Source: DATJGR01 sp035494855 (GTDB lineage Bacteria; Pseudomonadota; Gammaproteobacteria; Pseudomonadales; Azotimanducaceae). From it: 17,399 nucleotides of DNA. A program made the translations under genes and the position numbers. The stretch covers positions 1 to 17,399 of the forward strand of contig DATJGR010000124.1 of the NCBI GenBank assembly GCA_035494855.1, in the 5' to 3' direction. The notes beneath the pieces are model-generated. The model saw only the letters and a list, made by a program, of their open reading frames with translations, did not search any database and was not told where the DNA came from. Of the stretch, positions 15,646 to 17,399 are shown one piece after another (the first letter of the stretch is position 1; every line of letters begins with the position of its first letter).

Positions 15646-16815
15646 ATGAACCACGCCATGCAAGCGCCACCGCTACTGTCGATGCTGCAATCGCTGATCA
15701 GAACGCCCTCGGTCAGCTGTACCACTGCGGCCCTCGATCAGAGCAATCTCGCGGTCATCAACGAACTTGCCACGTGGCTCGAGTCGCTCGGTTTCGAGAC
15801 CACTGTGCAGCCGCTGCCGAACGCACCCGGCAAGGCGAATCTGATCGCCACATTGGGCCGCGGCACCGGCGGACTGGTGCTGGCCGGACACACCGACACC
15901 GTTCCGTTCGACGACGCGCACTGGTCGCAAAGCCCGTTCGCGCTGACCGAACGCGACGGCCGTTTCTACGGCCTCGGCGCGTGCGACATGAAAGGCTTCT
16001 TCCCGATCGCGATCGAAGCGGCACGGCAGTTCGCCGATGCCACGCTCAGAGCGCCGCTGACCATCGTCGCGACCTCCGACGAGGAATCGTCGATGGCCGG
16101 CGCGCGCTGTCTCGAAGCTTCCGACATTCCCAAGCCGCAGTTCGCGGTGGTCGGCGAGCCGACCGACTTCCGGCCGATCTTCGCGCACAAGGGCTTCATG
16201 ATGCTGTCGATCGCGCTGCAGGGTTCGTCCGGACATTCGTCCGATCCGGACCTCGGCCACAACGCGCTCGACGCGATGCACTGCGTGATGGGCGAACTGC
16301 TGGCGTTCCGCGCGCAGCTCGCCGCCGCGCACCGCAACACCGCGTTCGACGTGTCGGTGCCGACGCTGAACCTCGGCTGCCTGCGCGCCGGCGACAATCC
16401 GAACCGCATCTGTGATCACGCCGATCTGCAGATCGACCTGCGGCTGCTCCCTGGAATGGACACCGCCGCGATCGTCTCTGCGCTCGAAATCCGCCTCGCG
16501 CGGTCGGCCGAAGCACACGGAACCACGATCACGATGGCGCCGGTATCGCCGCCGGTGTCGCCGTTCGCGACCCCGAGCGACGGCAGGCTCGTGCGCACCT
16601 TGGAGCGGTTGTCGGGAACGACCGCCGGCACCGTCGCGTTCGGTACCGAAGGTCCATTCCTGCAGGCGCTCGGCATGGAGACCGTGATCTTCGGACCCGG
16701 CAGCATCGATCAGGCACATCAGCCCGACGAGTATCTGGCTGCCGACCGGATCCAGCCCGCCGTCGACGTGCTGACGCAACTGATCGCCGAAGTCTGCGTC
16801 CGCAGTGCCCGGTAG
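15646..16815 (+). CDS. argE: Acetylornithine deacetylase ArgE
   Basis: This 389-residue M20-family metallohydrolase removes the acetyl group from N2-acetylornithine to give ornithine, the fifth step of linear arginine synthesis in the cytoplasm. The di-zinc site is visible: GHTDTVPF (H82, D84), GACDMKGFF (D114), the catalytic DEES (E146, E147), GEPTDF (E171) and DQAHQPDEY (H358). A dimerisation/lid domain follows from about 180 to 290 and includes GSSGHSSDP. The length fits ArgE (about 385). ATG 15646 is preceded by GGA at suitable distance; ATG 15658 is a possible alternative. It lies 18 nt before argA. M20 enzymes such as DapE are close relatives, but the GACDMKGFF and EPTDFRP stretches and linkage to argA favour ArgE. 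Confidence 0.93.
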   Translation: MNHAMQAPPLLSMLQSLIRTPSVSCTTAALDQSNLAVINELATWLESLGFETTVQPLPNAPGKANLIATLGRGTGGLVLAGHTDTVPFDDAHWSQSPFALTERDGRFYGLGACDMKGFFPIAIEAARQFADATLRAPLTIVATSDEESSMAGARCLEASDIPKPQFAVVGEPTDFRPIFAHKGFMMLSIALQGSSGHSSDPDLGHNALDAMHCVMGELLAFRAQLAAAHRNTAFDVSVPTLNLGCLRAGDNPNRICDHADLQIDLRLLPGMDTAAIVSALEIRLARSAEAHGTTITMAPVSPPVSPFATPSDGRLVRTLERLSGTTAGTVAFGTEGPFLQALGMETVIFGPGSIDQAHQPDEYLAADRIQPAVDVLTQLIAEVCVRSAR

Positions 16816-16833
16816 GGCGATTAGTCGATAGAC

Positions 16834-17399
16834 ATGACCGACCCGACCCAATACGCGCGCTGGTTCCGCGACTCGACGCCGTACATCAGCACGCACCGGC
16901 GCAAGACCTTCGTCATCCTGTTGGGCGGCGATGCGATCGTGCACGACAACATCACGCACATCGTGCACGACCTCGCGTTGCTGTCGGTGCTCGGCGTGCG
17001 CGTGGTGTTGGTACACGGCGCGCGGCCGCAGATCGACGCGGCGGTCGCAGCGGCCGGTCTGACACCGCAGTTTCACGATCACCGCCGCATCACCGACCAG
17101 GCGACGATCGAGCAGGTGGAATCGGCCGTCGCGCGCGTGCGCGTGCGCATCGAGGGACTGTTCTCGATGGGGCTGCCGAACACGCCGCTGCACAACACCA
17201 AGATCCACGTGCTGTCGGGCAACCTCGTCACCGCGCGGCCGTTCGGCGTGGTCGACGGCATCGACCATCTGTTCACCGGTCGCGTGCGGCGCATCCACAG
17301 CGAGCGCATCCATCAGATGCTGAACGACCACTGCATCGTTTTGCTGTCGCCGCTCGGCTACTCGCCGTCAGGCGAAGCGTTCAATCTCTCGAGCGAGGA
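16834..17399 (+). CDS. argA: N-acetylglutamate synthase ArgA (5' part only)
   Basis: These are the first 188 residues of ArgA, which acetylates glutamate with acetyl-CoA as the committed, arginine-inhibited step of arginine synthesis. The amino acid kinase-like domain opens YARWFRDSTPYISTHRRKTF, then shows ILLGGDAI, HIVHDLALLSVLGVRVVLVHGARPQID (key residues 42-68), the RRITD stretch and LSGNLVTARPFGVVDG. The acetyltransferase domain that completes the family (about 440 residues) lies beyond the window, so the gene is cut by the window end, not broken. The frame is open to the last base. ATG 16834 follows the argE stop by 18 nt; I see no strong Shine-Dalgarno. Adjacent argE and argA point to the linear, non-recycling arginine route, unless argJ exists elsewhere. 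Confidence 0.94.
   Translation, partial: MTDPTQYARWFRDSTPYISTHRRKTFVILLGGDAIVHDNITHIVHDLALLSVLGVRVVLVHGARPQIDAAVAAAGLTPQFHDHRRITDQATIEQVESAVARVRVRIEGLFSMGLPNTPLHNTKIHVLSGNLVTARPFGVVDGIDHLFTGRVRRIHSERIHQMLNDHCIVLLSPLGYSPSGEAFNLSSE

Noticed and set aside
15673..17331. A 552-codon open frame on the minus strand opposite argE and argA
   Set aside because: It lies across two confidently identified genes and shows no domain; its composition is that of a GC-rich shadow frame.
16834..17399. argA as an acetylglutamate kinase (argB) fragment
   Set aside because: The visible domain is amino acid kinase-like, but the WFRDSTPYI-type opening and VLVHGARPQID are characteristic of ArgA rather than ArgB.

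Overview
The window is a GC-rich, densely coding stretch of a Gram-negative (proteobacterial) chromosome. It holds 13 genes, two of them cut by the window ends. No gene-free stretch exceeds about 140 bases. I see no rRNA, tRNA, CRISPR array, insertion sequence or prophage signature. The order glnE-ilvE-waaF-waaC-waaG-waaP-kinase-carbamoyltransferase-glycosyltransferase closely follows the core-oligosaccharide locus known from Pseudomonas (the PA5014-PA5004 type). A gammaproteobacterium is therefore likely. The fused waaG, the missing extra small kinases and the flanking genes argue against Pseudomonas itself. I cannot name the genus.

Layout. Positions 1-553 (+) hold the 3' end of a lipid A late acyltransferase gene (LpxL/HtrB family). 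It converges on, and overlaps by 38 nt, a ten-gene minus-strand run from 15508 down to 516. Read in the direction of transcription, the run is: a stand-alone GspE/PilB-type ATPase, glnE, ilvE, waaF, waaC, a double-length WaaG-WaaG fusion, waaP, a tandem two-kinase protein, a NodU/CmcH-type carbamoyltransferase and a GT4 glycosyltransferase. Junctions from waaF onward overlap by 1 to 26 nt, so the run looks like one translationally coupled operon. A 137-bp divergent region (15509-15645) separates it from argE and the start of argA on the plus strand, the first and fifth steps of linear arginine synthesis.

How the genes fit together. WaaC and WaaF add the two heptoses to Kdo-lipid A, and WaaG-type enzymes extend from heptose II. 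WaaP and the double kinase are expected to phosphorylate the heptoses, and the carbamoyltransferase to carbamoylate one. The last glycosyltransferase probably adds an outer-core sugar. The result would be a heavily anionic, Pseudomonas-like inner core. glnE (control of glutamine synthetase) and ilvE (branched-chain amino acid transaminase) share the transcript but not the pathway.

The most unusual item is the 772-residue WaaG-WaaG protein (5568-7886). It has two complete GT4 domains in one frame. The first keeps the canonical WaaG motifs; the second keeps the EX7E motif but has lost the basic pair in the phosphate-binding loop and changed the acceptor-side motif. It is a candidate bifunctional or regulatory/catalytic core glycosyltransferase.
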